From positions 126,001 through 190,000 of the forward strand of contig JAUCBJ010002722.1 in assembly GCA_032718475.1 (NCBI GenBank): a stretch of DNA of 64,000 bases, written 5' to 3'. This document shows, in pieces, positions 50,311 to 61,864 of the stretch. The stretch's first letter is position 1. Every line of letters begins with the position of its first letter. The notes beneath the pieces were generated by a model. It did no database searches, was not told where the DNA came from, and saw only the letters and a list, made by a program, of their open reading frames with translations. Source of the stretch: Nemertoderma westbladi. Its lineage: Eukaryota > Xenacoelomorpha > Nemertodermatida > Nemertodermatidae. A program made the position numbers and the translations under genes.

Positions 50311-51238
50311 AAATTTCAAAAAATTTAGTTTTTTAGCAGATAAGAAGATCGGTAAGTACAGTAATTTATACATTTTCAGAAAAATGGAAAGAATTTATAA
50401 ACTTTTTACAGACTACATGTGTACCAAGTTTGGTTATATTTCATCAATGATTGGCAGACTTATTTCGGTTTTTATCAAAATTTTGAAACTATCGGTACCA
50501 ACAGACAGACTGTCTGATATGTGACCTTTGATTCCTTAAACTTCAGATTCTTTCCAAACTTTTGACAGACTTCATACGTACCAGGTTTGATTTAATTTCA
50601 TCTAAAAATGACCGAGTTATACAGTATTAGCGATCAAAAATTAGACAGATGACATGACTTGATGATGATGACAAGGGCCCCATATGCTAAGACTTCGGGT
50701 CAATTTGTGGGCCGCCCCACATTTTGTATCCATATGTTGGTTGGAAATACTTAGTTGCACTTTATTATCACTAATTATCCAGAAATTACTGTTAGGTTAA
50801 GTGTAAGAGACCATTTTGACCATAAAATTCGTACAGGTCCCGTACTTTACTTAGCAATGTCCCATACTTTACCACACAAACCACACTGTAAAAAATTAGC
50901 AATGCAGCAATTCGTCTTATATTTATATTTTTATTTAAGCTTAATAATACAGCTTTATCCTAAACATCAACTCAACACCGTACCTGCTCACAATTCGCTA
51001 AATTTTAGAATTGAAATCATAAAATAAAAAAAACCATTTCGTACGAATCCGTACTTTACCTTAATTGGACAAGCTGGTGTTTTCTCAAAAGTGACTAAGT
51101 CGTGCCATAAGCTTCGCGAAATCAAAGCTGACATTCGAAAGTTTAATCCAAGCACAATTTTGTGCACATATGTGCTGTGGATAACATTGTACAGGCAATC
51201 AAAGTTCAAAATTGTGTACGAATGTCCCGTACTTTACT
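49756..51238 (+). repeat. Recurring GTCCCRTACTTTAC motif, about 8 copies
   Basis: Near-exact copies at about 49756, 49930, 50109, 50294, 50837, 50859, 51046 and 51225, all on the plus strand. Only some lie within the longer duplication, so the motif recurs beyond it. Function unknown; no gene overlaps. Confidence 0.55.
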
Positions 51239-51289
51239 TTGGAATGAGCCATTACTATTCCTCTCTGGTTAGTCTTAGCAACAACTCCC
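50311..51289. other. Non-coding, with a diverged family R copy
   Basis: 50390-50730 resembles the tail of family R (TGTGTACCAAGTTTGG, a diverged CTAAGACTTCGGGTC end). No supported gene. Confidence 0.45.
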
Positions 51290-51950
51290 AGCCAGCTAGC
51301 TCCACACCATCAGAGACTTGACCAATAATGTGAAGGATTAAATTTGTACTCAATAATTGTGCCGTTTAATTACGTTTAGATCAATTAAAGACACATTTAT
51401 TAAAGCAAATCACTTGAACTAATTAAAAACTATAATAGAATGGCGTATGTGGATTACATCTGTATATTTTTTAAGTATAATTATTTAAATCTTATACTGT
51501 AAAACAATTAATTTCCTTTAAAAGGCAGGTTGAAAATGGTGTTTTTACCGTAATCAACTTAATTAACTAATTAACTGCTATTATCTTAGTTTCTCGAACG
51601 CCACACGGAAATTCAACTTGGAAAATTTCTAAACTTTTGCCAAACAACATGTGTACCAAGTTTGGATAGATTTCATCAAAGATTGGCCGAGTTATTAACG
51701 TTTAAAATTGAACAAGAACGACAGGTTGATTAATGGTACCAAACGCTAAGGCTCACTCACTTCGTGGCTCGCCCCACGGGTTGATTAATGGTACCACTAC
51801 GCTAAGGCTCACTCACTTCGTGGCTCGCCCCACAGGTTGATTAATGGTACCACTACGCTAAGGCTCACTCACTTCGTGGCTCGCCCCACAGGTTGATTAA
51901 TGGTACCACTACGCTAAGGCTCACTCGCTTCGTGGCTCGCCCCACAGGGC
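51290..51950. repeat. Dispersed repeat family R, copy 2, with fourfold terminus
   Basis: 51290-51722 matches 35282-35790. The terminal unit GGTTGATTAATGGTACCA...CGCTAAGGCTCACTC...CTTCGTGGCTCGCC is repeated four times in tandem (period about 57, 51723-51947). Confidence 0.8.
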
Positions 51951-53039
51951 ACAGCGATCAGAGATATTTCATTCATATTTTATTATGAGAGGAAGAAGAA
52001 CACGTTAGTGGGGCCTTCGCGCAGCACGAGGCCCAGTTATGAGATACAAATTAAAATTGAGCGACTGTATCACAAAATCAGGTTTTGAAAAATTTACCCA
52101 CACCACCAATCAATCAAAGAAAGGGGGACAGTACGTGTTCACCCCTTTTAATCCCCCCCCCCCCCCACCCTTCCCAACCACCAATACATAACCGCGACAT
52201 CTACCACCCACGGAAGGGTAGCACGAACTTATTTTCAATCGCACGTTCAATATGCAAAGCCAGGTGGTTTATAGGAATATAATAAACGCAGTACTCGTTT
52301 TCATTATAAGCCTCGTTGCGTTTGTCCTGTTTTGTATTTAAATATATTTCTTAAACGCAGGCTAGGACGTTCTTTATAATAATAATAACTAGGGATGCGA
52401 TCAATATGTGAAGCCAGGTGGTTTATATAATAATTTAGTAAACGCAGTCTCATCTTCATTATATGCCTCGTTGCGCTCGTCGCTTGTCCTGTTTTGTTAT
52501 AAAATATTTTTCCTAAACGCAGACTGACGATCTTTATACAGTTATAACTATGCGAAGTTTCGAAACTGTGCGAGTAACTAACTGTTGATACATCTATGTA
52601 TGTGGAGATGTGTGATATGTGGAGATGTGTGATACAACGCCAACGCATTGTATGCTGATGTAGTAATATGGGTATTGAAATAATATTAAATTAATGTACA
52701 CTCTTAAAGCTGCAGCGAAAAAATGTAGCTAATTTCCTAGGTTACATATAAAATAATAATAATATTTTTAAGAACATTAATTTTACTACTTTGCAAAAAT
52801 TCAATTAAAAAATAACCAGACATATACATTGTGGAATAAACTATTTCAGAAGCCTTCCCATGCCTTCCCTGCCATGGATAGTATTTATGTTATTATATCT
52901 GTCATTTACCTGAGATAGCAATACAACACTTATAGTAGAGTCAATACAGGAAGGATGTTGAATTTAAAGAATGAATGCTGTCTGGGCTGGAATAGCAATA
53001 CTGGTTGCCTATTACTATTCCTCTCTGGTTAGTCTACAG
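51951..53039. other. Non-coding; duplicate of the 34.97-35.12 kb segment
   Basis: 52013-52170 matches the segment at 34.97 kb. About 52250-52345 and 52400-52540 are two related copies (TATGCAAAGCCAGGTGG / TATGTGAAGCCAGGTGG, and CCTCGTTGCG). No gene. Confidence 0.5.
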
Positions 53040-53645
53040 CCACAACTCCCAGCTAGCTCCACACCAGCAGAGACTTGACCAATAATCATTCCCAGCAACT
53101 AGCTGCTTTACACACACATCCTTCCATCGCACCAGCATGTTGGCCAATAAATGAGCAGTATTTAATGAGAATCAATTTTTTTTGCCGTTTTAATTACTTT
53201 AGATCAATTAAAGACACAATTATTAAAGCAAATCACTTGAACTAATTAAAAACTATAATAGAATGGGGTATGTTGATTACATCTGTATAATTTTTAATTA
53301 TAATTATTTAAATCTTATACTGTAAAACAATTAATTTCCTTTAAAAGGCAGGTTGAAAATGGTGTTTTTACCGTAATAACTTAATTAACTAATTAACTGC
53401 TATTATCTTAGCTTCTCGAAGGCCACACGGAAATTCTACTTGGAAAATTTCTAAACTTTTGCCAAACAACATGTGTACCAAGTTTGGATAGATTTCATCA
53501 AAGATTGGCCGAGTTATTAACGTTTAAAATTGAACGCGACAGAACGACAGAACGACAGAACGACAGAACGACAGAACGACAGAACGACAGGTTGATTAAT
53601 GGTACCACTACGCTAAGGCTCACTCACTTCGTGGCTCGCCCCACA
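53040..53645. repeat. Dispersed repeat family R, copy 3
   Basis: Closely matches copy 2 and ends with an (AGAACGAC)n run at about 53538-53590, followed by one terminal unit with CTTCGTGGCTCGCCCCACA. Confidence 0.8.
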
Positions 53646-55936
53646 TACAACGTTATTTACTATATTATATGTAACGAAATAATTGTTTTCTGGTTTAACT
53701 TGGAAGCCTCCCCAAATAGTTGATATACAATTATATTTAAAATTATTTCCATGGTCATGGTCATTCACCCGTCTTTAGTTAGAAATTTATTTGCATGAAA
53801 GACAGTTTAGTTTGGTTTTTACTGATTATTATCTCTTATCTGACTGGGGTAATAATAAAGGATAGGATAAATGGAAGCAAAGTGTGACAGTAACAAATAT
53901 TTCCCAGACAACCTAGCATTCGTACTTTAGCAGACCAACCTAGCACTTTATCAGATCGTAATGGTGGTTCTTATTTAACAAACTTATGTTTTATCTTCTA
54001 CCGATCTACGATGGTGTATGATCAAGTGTCAGTCGCTAAAAGTGTCAAAAATCCAATTTAATAAATCTCGAGATTTGCGATTTTGGACAATATTCAAAGA
54101 CATTTTAAGTCACTTTATTGACATAAAAAGTTAAACAATTGTTACGATTATACGTAGTTAGAAATCACTCCAAACTACATTTTAACCCAAAAAAACATTC
54201 TACGATGAATAGAATTGGAAATAATAGTGTTTGAAATGTAGAAAAAATGTGCACTTTTTAAGTGCATTTTGCACTAAGTGCACTTAAGTCTTTTCCCAAG
54301 TTATAATCTATTTCACACACTACAATCTATCCTCTATCCAATGAAAAAAGTTTCAGAATAAACGGCCCAATAGAACGGAAGTTATTGATGTTTAAAAATA
54401 GTCACTCGAAAATTTCAAATTCACTTGGTCACATAGTCTAGTGGTTATCAATCATGTTAATGAAACCTAAGTTCGCGGGTGCGAAATCCAATATTGACCA
54501 TTCTTAATTTTTTGCAAAAAAAAATTATTTTTATTTTTTCACTAAAATCGCTCTAACTTTGGTTCTGATGGTCCAAATTCAATAAAATTAGTATATTCTT
54601 TGCCGTAATTTTTTTTTCTATCTTTTGAGAGGGGGTCATTTGTTCATAAAAAGGGTGTAAATGACGCGATATTTTTCGACCCTTAAAATTCGTAATTTTA
54701 ATTATAAATGTTAAGAAAAAAGATAGCGGAGTTAATTTTCTACATTTTACAGGAAGTTTTGGCGCAAAAAGCTACATTGTAATAGAGTAGCGAATTAAAA
54801 AGGAAAAAATTTTTTCGTCCCTTTTTTATAAATATTATATTTCACACGATCGTCTGCCGCTCCAGTTGTATAATAGCTTCGGCGCTGTAATTAACGCTGT
54901 TAGATAGATAATTTAACGCACTGTAAGTCTGTGTAAACAAATCTCCCGTAAGTTAAGTAGTTTTCGAGCTGGACGAGTTCCCGCGCAGCGAGTTTGAAAC
55001 GCGAAATTTTAATATTGGCCCTCATTTTTTAAATATCGTTTGCGCAGCAAAACCAATAGAATATTTGGATTCCCCGTATCGATATTAACCGTATAAAATG
55101 TACCTCAACCTTCTAGGCTTAAAAATAAAAAATATTTTAGTTATAAACTTTTTATCACTTTTTGGCCCTTTTTGGACCTTTTTGCAGACTTATTTTTTGT
55201 ACCCTCATTCGATAAGAACGTAGCCCCTGTGGTCTTTTGCGCGTTCCGAAAAAGAATTGACACTTTCCTATTCGCGTTGTTGAATTAAAAATTTCGGAAA
55301 TATTAAATATGTAAAAAAGATGGAAAAAACGGACAAAGTTGCGGCCCCTTTTTCCATCCGAAATATTAATAAATTTTTACCCCCATTCGATACGAATGTA
55401 GTACCACTCTTCCCCTTTCCAACCGCGTTACTTTCGTCCCCGTACGATTAATATTAGCCGAGTTATAGCGGATCCCGCAAAGTCATTTTGTCCGTTTTTT
55501 CAAATTTGACGGACAATTTCGGAAAAAAGGCGTGGTAATCTTTTTTGAAAATAAAAACGAATTCACTAATTAATCCCTTCTATCGTATCCCGGCGTCGGC
55601 TAAGCAATAACCTAGGGTTTTTTCGAGCCACTGTAGAGCGCCTTTCAAAAAAATTTTAAAATTGTCGAAAAAATGACGGTTTTTTGTCCGCCGTGTCCGT
55701 CGAGGGGATAGATTTACTAATGTTAGAGTTGTTAATATCTTAGAATTCCGAGCCGCTCCCCTGGAGCGAAAATAAAAAAATGGTCGGTTCCTTCATCGAA
55801 AAGGCCCCCAGAATCCCAAGTTAACCATTATACATAAGTGAGCGATAAGCCTTCGGCTTTTGGAGCGGCCGATGTATACACCTCCCTCATAACGGCCGCG
55901 GCTGTGTCACGTCAAACGGTAAAATGTTTATCCCAC
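53646..55936. other. Non-coding interval downstream of the sulfotransferase gene
   Basis: No supported gene. It is mostly A/T rich with T runs; 54.6-55.8 kb alternates TTTTT and GGCC/CCC patches. A tRNA-like stretch lies at 54426-54500. A TTCGGCTTTTGGAGCGGCC block lies near 55850. Confidence 0.45.
54426..54500 (+). tRNA. tRNA-like relic (75 bases), not a functional tRNA
   Basis: The 5' TGGTCA pairs with the 3' TGACCA. The A-box-like TAGTCTAGTGGTTA is well kept. The B-box-like GGTGCGAAATCC is one substitution and one insertion away from GGTTCGAATCC. The anticodon arm and the T stem do not fold properly. Probably a tRNA pseudogene or the head of a tRNA-derived SINE. Confidence 0.3.
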
Positions 55937-57154
55937 CTAGTCTGAATCATATTTGAATTTGCCTTGTTGTATAAGTCGAACAATTGCGGGATTTGCTTGT
56001 TGAAGTACTTTACATCTGTCACTGATATCTGAAACCATAAATTTAGCCCTCATTCCTCTTTGCACACAATCACTGACAAATATAGACCTATTTCTACGGA
56101 ACTCCATAACATCTGCTTCCATTTCTTTTACACCATAGGAAAATATCTGGTTGTCGAGTTTTCTGTTGAAATAATCGTGAAGCATGAAGTCAGCCTTGTT
56201 GATCTCTTTGAGTTGCTCTGTTTGTTTTGTAGTTAACAATTTAGGACTTTTCTTGATTCTGGAATTAATAGGAATATAAATAATATCATCAAAGGTCCAA
56301 CCCATCAACTTCTTTAATAAAACCAATGATTCATCGAACCTTTCCAGAACCATTACTATGTCGAATTCCTTATCAATGTATTTAATAGCTTCTTGAATTT
56401 CACTGATATTGGCATTTCTACTGAACTGAAAACCGAAATCCAACATCATTGGGTCTCTCAGAGGAAATTTATTCTTTCCTTTAAAGTGGAATTCATCCGG
56501 ATTCTCAATAAAATACTCCAAAGCCCTGGGTTTCTTAGTAGGGCATGGGGGAAGAAATCCACACATATGATCCATTAAGGAGTCTATTTGACGGGATGGT
56601 TCTCTAATGATAGAGACCTTTTTGCACCCCGGTTTCATTAAGAAATCCACTGTTGTTGCATTGTATACTGTGTGAAGGTAAATAACATCTATGGTGTTTC
56701 TAAATTTGCTTTTGTCTTTAGCTTTGTAGTTCATCAATAGTTCTGGGACAAAAGGAGTTACCCATTCCACAAAGTGAAGAAGCTCTGGCCTTGGCACACC
56801 AATCCTAAGATGGTTCCGAATAGCGAACCAAGTGAGAACGGTACTCACGGTTTCACTGCCACATTTATGTTGCTTCAAGAAGTATATGGCTGTGGAGCGC
56901 TGCTGGGGACTAGTAGGTTCATGAATTGTTGCGGTGGTGGCATTGTAGATATTGCTTGTAGTTAGTGTAGATTTAGAAATTGGTGAATGGTAGGATTCAT
57001 TGTAGATAAATATTACATTGTTGTTATAATTCTTTGTCAGGTAGGAATCTTTGTAATTAACTATTACATCGATCTTTGTAAATATAAATAATGAGATATA
57101 ACATAGAGTTGTTAAGATGACCAGTTTACATATCAATCTTATCTTAGTCGCCAT
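55937..57154 (-). CDS. Galactose-3-O-sulfotransferase-like type II membrane protein
   Basis: Transfers sulfate from PAPS to galactose residues of glycolipids or glycans in the Golgi, by family. 405 residues, uninterrupted, one exon; ATG at 57154-57152 begins MATKIRLICKL. Residues 7-27 form a signal anchor, followed by a Thr/Asn-rich stem. The 5'-phosphosulfate-binding loop is FLKQHKCGSETV (92-103) and the 3'-phosphate-binding segment is VSIIREPSRQIDSLMDH (180-196). The family block FDIVMVLERFDESLVLL follows (264-280). N-glycosylation sequons occur at Asn52, 71, 165 and 249. Length fits the family. Neighbours are all repeats; a possible relic of a paralogue's start lies at 61.7-61.9 kb. Substrate specificity cannot be read from the sequence. 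Confidence 0.88.
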   Translation of the reverse strand: MATKIRLICKLVILTTLCYISLFIFTKIDVIVNYKDSYLTKNYNNNVIFIYNESYHSPISKSTLTTSNIYNATTATIHEPTSPQQRSTAIYFLKQHKCGSETVSTVLTWFAIRNHLRIGVPRPELLHFVEWVTPFVPELLMNYKAKDKSKFRNTIDVIYLHTVYNATTVDFLMKPGCKKVSIIREPSRQIDSLMDHMCGFLPPCPTKKPRALEYFIENPDEFHFKGKNKFPLRDPMMLDFGFQFSRNANISEIQEAIKYIDKEFDIVMVLERFDESLVLLKKLMGWTFDDIIYIPINSRIKKSPKLLTTKQTEQLKEINKADFMLHDYFNRKLDNQIFSYGVKEMEADVMEFRRNRSIFVSDCVQRGMRAKFMVSDISDRCKVLQQANPAIVRLIQQGKFKYDSD

Positions 57155-57439
57155 TAGGAATATTATTAGGAATGTAAGAGCAGGGATGGTAGAGGCTGTT
57201 AGGGAATAAGGAAGGTATAGTATAAAATGTGTAAGTGCAGGGTCAAGGAGTAGTTAGGAAAAACAAATGCAAATTATTTAAATATCCAATAAAATATCTA
57301 TGGAGTCTAAAACCTAGTATAAAATTCGTTAAAATATATTTTACAGTTACTGTAAGAATTTATATTACATATTATTAAGTATGAGATGTTTATTTTTTCT
57401 ATTTATATATCTGTATATCTTCTTGTAGAATTTTGTTAT
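57155..57439. other. Upstream region of the sulfotransferase gene
   Basis: AT-rich; presumably holds the promoter and 5' UTR. No distinctive element could be assigned. Confidence 0.35.
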
Positions 57440-59003
57440 TTAACCCTATTAAACCCGGGGGGGGGGGGTCAATATGACCCCCACCGTGGTTTTTTTATTA
57501 TAATTCTGAAACAAACGCAGTTGGGAATCTGAAATTTTATGACTTTTCCTAAAAATCTATTGTCTTCCTAGCAGTGAAAACCGTTTTCAAAAATATTGGG
57601 TACTTTTCGAGTTATAGCACCATTTTTCAACCCTACTTTTGGCACTTTTTTTGAGACGTTTTTTGAAAATTACATTTCATTAAATATGAATTGTAACATC
57701 TCTATTTTTTATTTACACCGGTTTTTTGGTGTTAGAAATTTGATGGAATTCATATAAATTGATTTAGAAATTTCAAACTTGTTTATTTCGGTGGGTGCCA
57801 AATTTTGGTGCCAGCACCAAATTTTGAAATATGTCAATTTTGTAAATGGATTGTTTGAAACTTGTTTTTTACGCAATTTGGGTTTTTTGGGGTTCTGGAT
57901 TCGATGAAATATATACGAGTTGCACCAAGCGTATCAAACTTGTATTTTTCGGTGCTGTGTGCAAATTTTGGTGCTAGCACGAAATTTTGAAAATACATTC
58001 AATAGATAAAATTGCTTGTGACAATTTATTTCTTGCGTTTTAGAGGTTTATGGCTGTTTTGAATTCAATTGAATATATAATTATCGAACTAGACATCTCA
58101 AACTTGTATTTTTCGGATGTGGGTGCAAAATATGGTGCTAGCACCAAATTTTGAAAACCATCAAATATATCAATTGATTGTGTCACCTTGTTTCTTGCGT
58201 TATACGGGTTTGTGATGGTTCTGAATTCAATGGAATCAGTAAAAATTTCATAAGAGTTCTCAAACTTGTATTTTTCGCCGGTGGGTGAAAATTGTTGTGC
58301 CAGCACCAAATTTTGGAAAATATGCAAATTGATCGGTAGATAGATCACCTTGTTTCTTGCGTTATACGGGTTTATGAGGGTCCTGAATCCGATAGAATCA
58401 ATAAAAACAGCACTGGACATCGCAAACTTGTACTTTTTGGTGATGGGTACGAAATTTGGTGCTAGCACCAAAATTTGCCAAATTACGCCGAAAAATACAA
58501 GTAGCAATGATCTGGCATATTAGAAATATATTCCATTAGAATCAGCGCCCTCGAAAACCTGAAAATGTGAATTTATAGCATCGTATAAGTTAATTAAAAA
58601 TTTTGTGTTCTTACTGAAAAGTGCTGGTTACTTTTTTTTTCATTTTTTTCCTACGCAGAGAGGACTAAACAGCCATTTATAGTAATCATATCATTTTTAA
58701 ATATTTTCCAATGTATTTTCACCCCAGAAAACCTGTATTGAAAAATAATTAGCCGAAAATGTAACTTTCAAATTTTGTGAAAATTCTGCACTACTTGTAA
58801 TTTTGGTGCTGCAATATAACAACCCCAGTACATTTTTTCGAAAATTTTTTTTTTCGGTCGGATCCAGACAAGTGATACCTACGTATAAACAAAACATCAG
58901 ACGTTTTCGTAAATATTTGTAGATTTTAGAGGGGGGGGGGGTCAATATGACCCCCCCCCCGGTATTTGTACAACATTTTATAGCCCGGTACTAATAGGGT
59001 TAA
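57440..59003. mobile_element. TTAA-flanked piggyBac-type non-autonomous element
   Basis: TTAA at 57440-57443 and at 59000-59003 bracket 1556 bases. The inner ends are inverted: CCCTATTAAACCCGGGG on the left and CCCTATTAGTACCGGGC on the right (minus strand). Subterminal GGTCAATATGACC blocks flanked by G and C runs occur at both ends (about 57468 and 58941). TTAA target duplication and a CCC start are the hallmarks of piggyBac. No transposase is encoded. Confidence 0.75.
57780..58510. repeat. About five degenerate tandem units inside the TTAA element
   Basis: Each unit of about 140-150 bases has TCAAACTTGTATTTTTCGG, a GGTGC...GCACC inverted pair within AAATTTTGGTGCTAGCACCA-like text, a gap, then TTTCTTGCGTT and GGGTT. 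The minus-strand open frame at 58040-58507 arises from these repeats and is not a gene. Confidence 0.75.
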
Positions 59004-59187
59004 TCTGATTGCAAGCATCCATCCATCCATTCCATACATTCATTCATCCCTAGTAGTCATTCCATTCATCCATTCCCTAGTAGTACTGTAGTAGGCAGAC
59101 AGCATGTCATAATTAACTCAAATACCTTGTCATACAGTACATGGGATATTGTGTGGGGAGTAATCAGATCAATGAAGGCCTATAATT
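59004..59187. other. Short spacer with CATC repeats
   Basis: (CATC)n- and CATTC-like short repeats at about 59017-59075; no LTR is recognisable before the following gag. Confidence 0.4.
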
Positions 59188-60725
59188 ATGAATTTGTATT
59201 ATGAGTTTGTATTAGATCCGGAAGTCGCGGCATATATACTGGTAGATAGGCAAGAAGTGGATAGGCCTATACCGATACCTGCACACAAGTATGACTATAA
59301 TATGCAGGGATATAACATATACCCAGGGGAGGGGGGAGCTATTGCCGATAGAGGTTTGGGCCCTAACATGATAACATCAACCCCAATACCAAATATACCA
59401 TAACACTGGTGGGGGGGGGGGGGGGGGGGGGGGCAGGGTGACATTCCCCCATTACAATATCAGCAATACACTCAACCAAGAACAAAAACCCCAAACCCCT
59501 CGGACCAGAATAGATCGTGTGATACGGAGATATGGAGGGGGCCGTTACCCCCCAATGATATATGCGACGCAAAGGAGGTCGACAGGCCCGACGGGCGAAC
59601 CGCAGCCAGCAACAGGGGAGTCTGTACAGCATCCATCGAGCCCACTAGAAGTACATGCGATGGGAATGGCAACACTCATCGATGCGCTTAAGACTAGGAT
59701 CGAGCTGCCACCAGTGGAGCCGTTTAAATTCGATGGAAGCAGACCGGAGGAATATCTGCAATTCCGATGCATGTACAGTAATGAAATATTGACAAAGAAT
59801 CTGACACAGGCGTAGTGACTAAAATACTTACAAGTTTACACAGGGGGCTCAGCGTACGACATCGTAAGGCAGTATCAAGGTATCGAGGGTGGATTCACGA
59901 CTGCATGGTGGGCCCTAGACAGGGAATTCGGACACCCTGCCAAGATCATCCGGCAAACCTTGAGGGGAATAACGTCGGGTGGCATTCTGTCAGCATTAAG
60001 ACTTTCGCAAATAAAGTCGAAAAGGCGTTAATTGTGCTGAAGACCTTGGATGCGCCTTACGAACTCAACGCATCGAACAACATCACCACAATAGCGCAGG
60101 CGCTGCCGATCTGGCTAAGAAATAAGTGGAGGAAGATCGCTTTCTCCACCCGGGAGAAGAAAGGTGCGGAGCCAGGGCTAGAGGAGATGTCGAACTTCCT
60201 TAATTATGAGGCGGAGTTGATTACAGACACAGTCTACAGTGAGGATAGTTTGGGGAAGGCACCGAAAGCTGAATACAACAGGCCATAAACCCGAACACAA
60301 TCCAGCAGATCCATTCCCGAGAGTGAGACAGTCGCTACCACATGCGGCCACGCAGGGAACTACAAGTCCACAGATAGCTGGGAGTAGGGCCACACCGTGG
60401 CAGGGACAGAAACAAAAATAACAACACGAACAAATATAATCCCAACACAACCAGTAGGCCAAGTCCAAATAACCAAAACACTAAACCGGTAGATATGCAT
60501 CTACGCGCTATACGTGAAGGGCTATACAAGGAACGCTACAATCCAGGATATGAATGTCAATTGCATAGAGATGGAACCCATAAGACCATGAGTTGTAAGC
60601 ATTGGCAAGCGTTGCCTAAACAAGATCGGGTAGCCTACGCGGATACAACTGGACTATGTCATCGCTGCGTGGTGGAAGGACACAGATTCGGAGAGTGTAG
60701 AGAACCCCCCGATAGGATACGATGA
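59188..60725 (+). pseudogene. BEL family 3 gag (plus copy)
   Basis: Same family as 48053-49598: LDPEVAAYILVDRQEVDRP at the start, then a poly(G) run of about 24 at 59409-59432 that shifts the frame. The core is PFKFDGSRPEEYLQFRCMYS. A TAG at 59813-59815, further shifts near 59900-59990 and a short deletion in the core follow. Then come LPIWLRNKWRKIAFS, MSNFLNYEAELITDTVYS and the knuckle CHRCVVEGHRFGEC (about 60659). No 5' LTR is seen upstream. Confidence 0.85.
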
Positions 60726-60741
60726 GACTGGAGGCCTAACT

Positions 60742-61730
60742 ATGGCTATGAGCACGACGGGAGCAAAGAGAAAGAGAATGGTACTACTCGAAATAGTACC
60801 AGTGAGAATAACAGGAGAGGAGAGACTATTGGTTACAACATTGTTGACCACATGTTACAACATGTTGATCGATAGTGGAGCAGCATTCACGCTAACGGAG
60901 GATTGGGTGGCCGAAAAGATAGGGTTACGAACGAGGCCAAGCAAGATGGTGGTGACCACCATCTCGAGTAAAGACAAAGTCTTTAAGATGAGAACAGGGC
61001 GTTGTAAGATATCAGCGGTAAGTGGGCGAGAGTGGGATCACGGGGCGACCATCGATCCCATTCAAATAGTACAATCGATTAATATTAATGCCAGGCGACC
61101 CACAAAGAGCGAGGTCGAACAATGCCAGTACCTGGACAACATCGATTTCTCCGTGCCCAAACTGGACGTCCCGAAAGTATCTATCATAGTCGGAATGGAC
61201 TGCCCGACAGCCCACAGGAGGTTTTCCTGCCGATTCGGAGAAGATGGAGAGAGAGGCCCAATGGCGATATGCACGCCATTTGGATGGACACTCAGCGGCC
61301 CAATCAAGTCCAGAATTCTGTTCAATGTGTCGTTCAACGTGGAGAGGGGCACAGTGCATCTACCGGGCTACCGGATCCAGATCCACTCCCAGCGAGGGAG
61401 GAGGATGACGACGAGTATGGGGAGATGCCGCCCATTGAGAGGATCGGCCACTCAGATACGGACTGGGTGGGAGGGAGAGTGGTGACGGCCAGCGGGGCGA
61501 GAGCCTTCTGGGATAAACCCGACAAACGGGCCTGGGTGCACGAGGTGCCGGCGATGGATTTCGCAGGAGACACGATCAAGCTGGGTGAGCAGCCAGGAAC
61601 GGCACCACGGGTAGTGTTTGGGGAGACGATGCCGATGGCGGAGGAGAATGGGGAGTATCGGTATGGGGATGGAGAAGAGTGGACAGCGACGTGTCCGGAG
61701 AGGTTTTCAGAACAGACGCGGTCCAGTTGA
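60742..61730 (+). pseudogene. BEL family 3 protease and linker (plus copy)
   Basis: The protease loop MLIDSGAAFTL retains Asp-Ser-Gly, unlike the minus copy. Later blocks match it: TTISSKDKV, GATIDPIQIVQSININARR, VSIIVGMDCPTAHRR and CTPFGWTLSGPI. A frameshift near 61345 moves the acidic linker into another frame (EDDDEYGEMPPIERIG, RVVFGETMPMAEENGEYRYG, DGEEWTATCPERFSEQT), which stops at 61730. Nothing of RT follows; the element ends beside a possible host-gene relic. Positions 60758-61625 are duplicated almost identically at 63139-64000. Confidence 0.85.
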
Positions 61731-61734
61731 GAGG

Positions 61735-61864
61735 TCCAGTAGAGATTGTAAATATCATTTATACTGTTTGGATAATAAGTATTCATTTTCCATAGATATA
61801 TAACCAATGTTAAGATAACCAGTGTGCATAGCACTCTTATTAGCGATTTCAATATAATATTCAT
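61735..61864 (-). pseudogene. Possible relic of a sulfotransferase N-terminus
   Basis: The minus-strand ATG at 61864 opens MNIILKSLIRVLCTLVILTL, a membrane-anchor-like start. Its DNA resembles the first exon region of the gene at 57154 over about 33 bases (ATAAGA.TG.TATG..., then CTGGT.ATCTTAACA). After about 45 codons it runs into the antisense of the BEL linker. It may be a truncated paralogue cut by the retroelement, but the match is short. Confidence 0.3.

Noticed and set aside
58040-58507. Minus-strand 155-codon repetitive frame
   Set aside because: It follows the degenerate tandem units of the TTAA element and has no domain.
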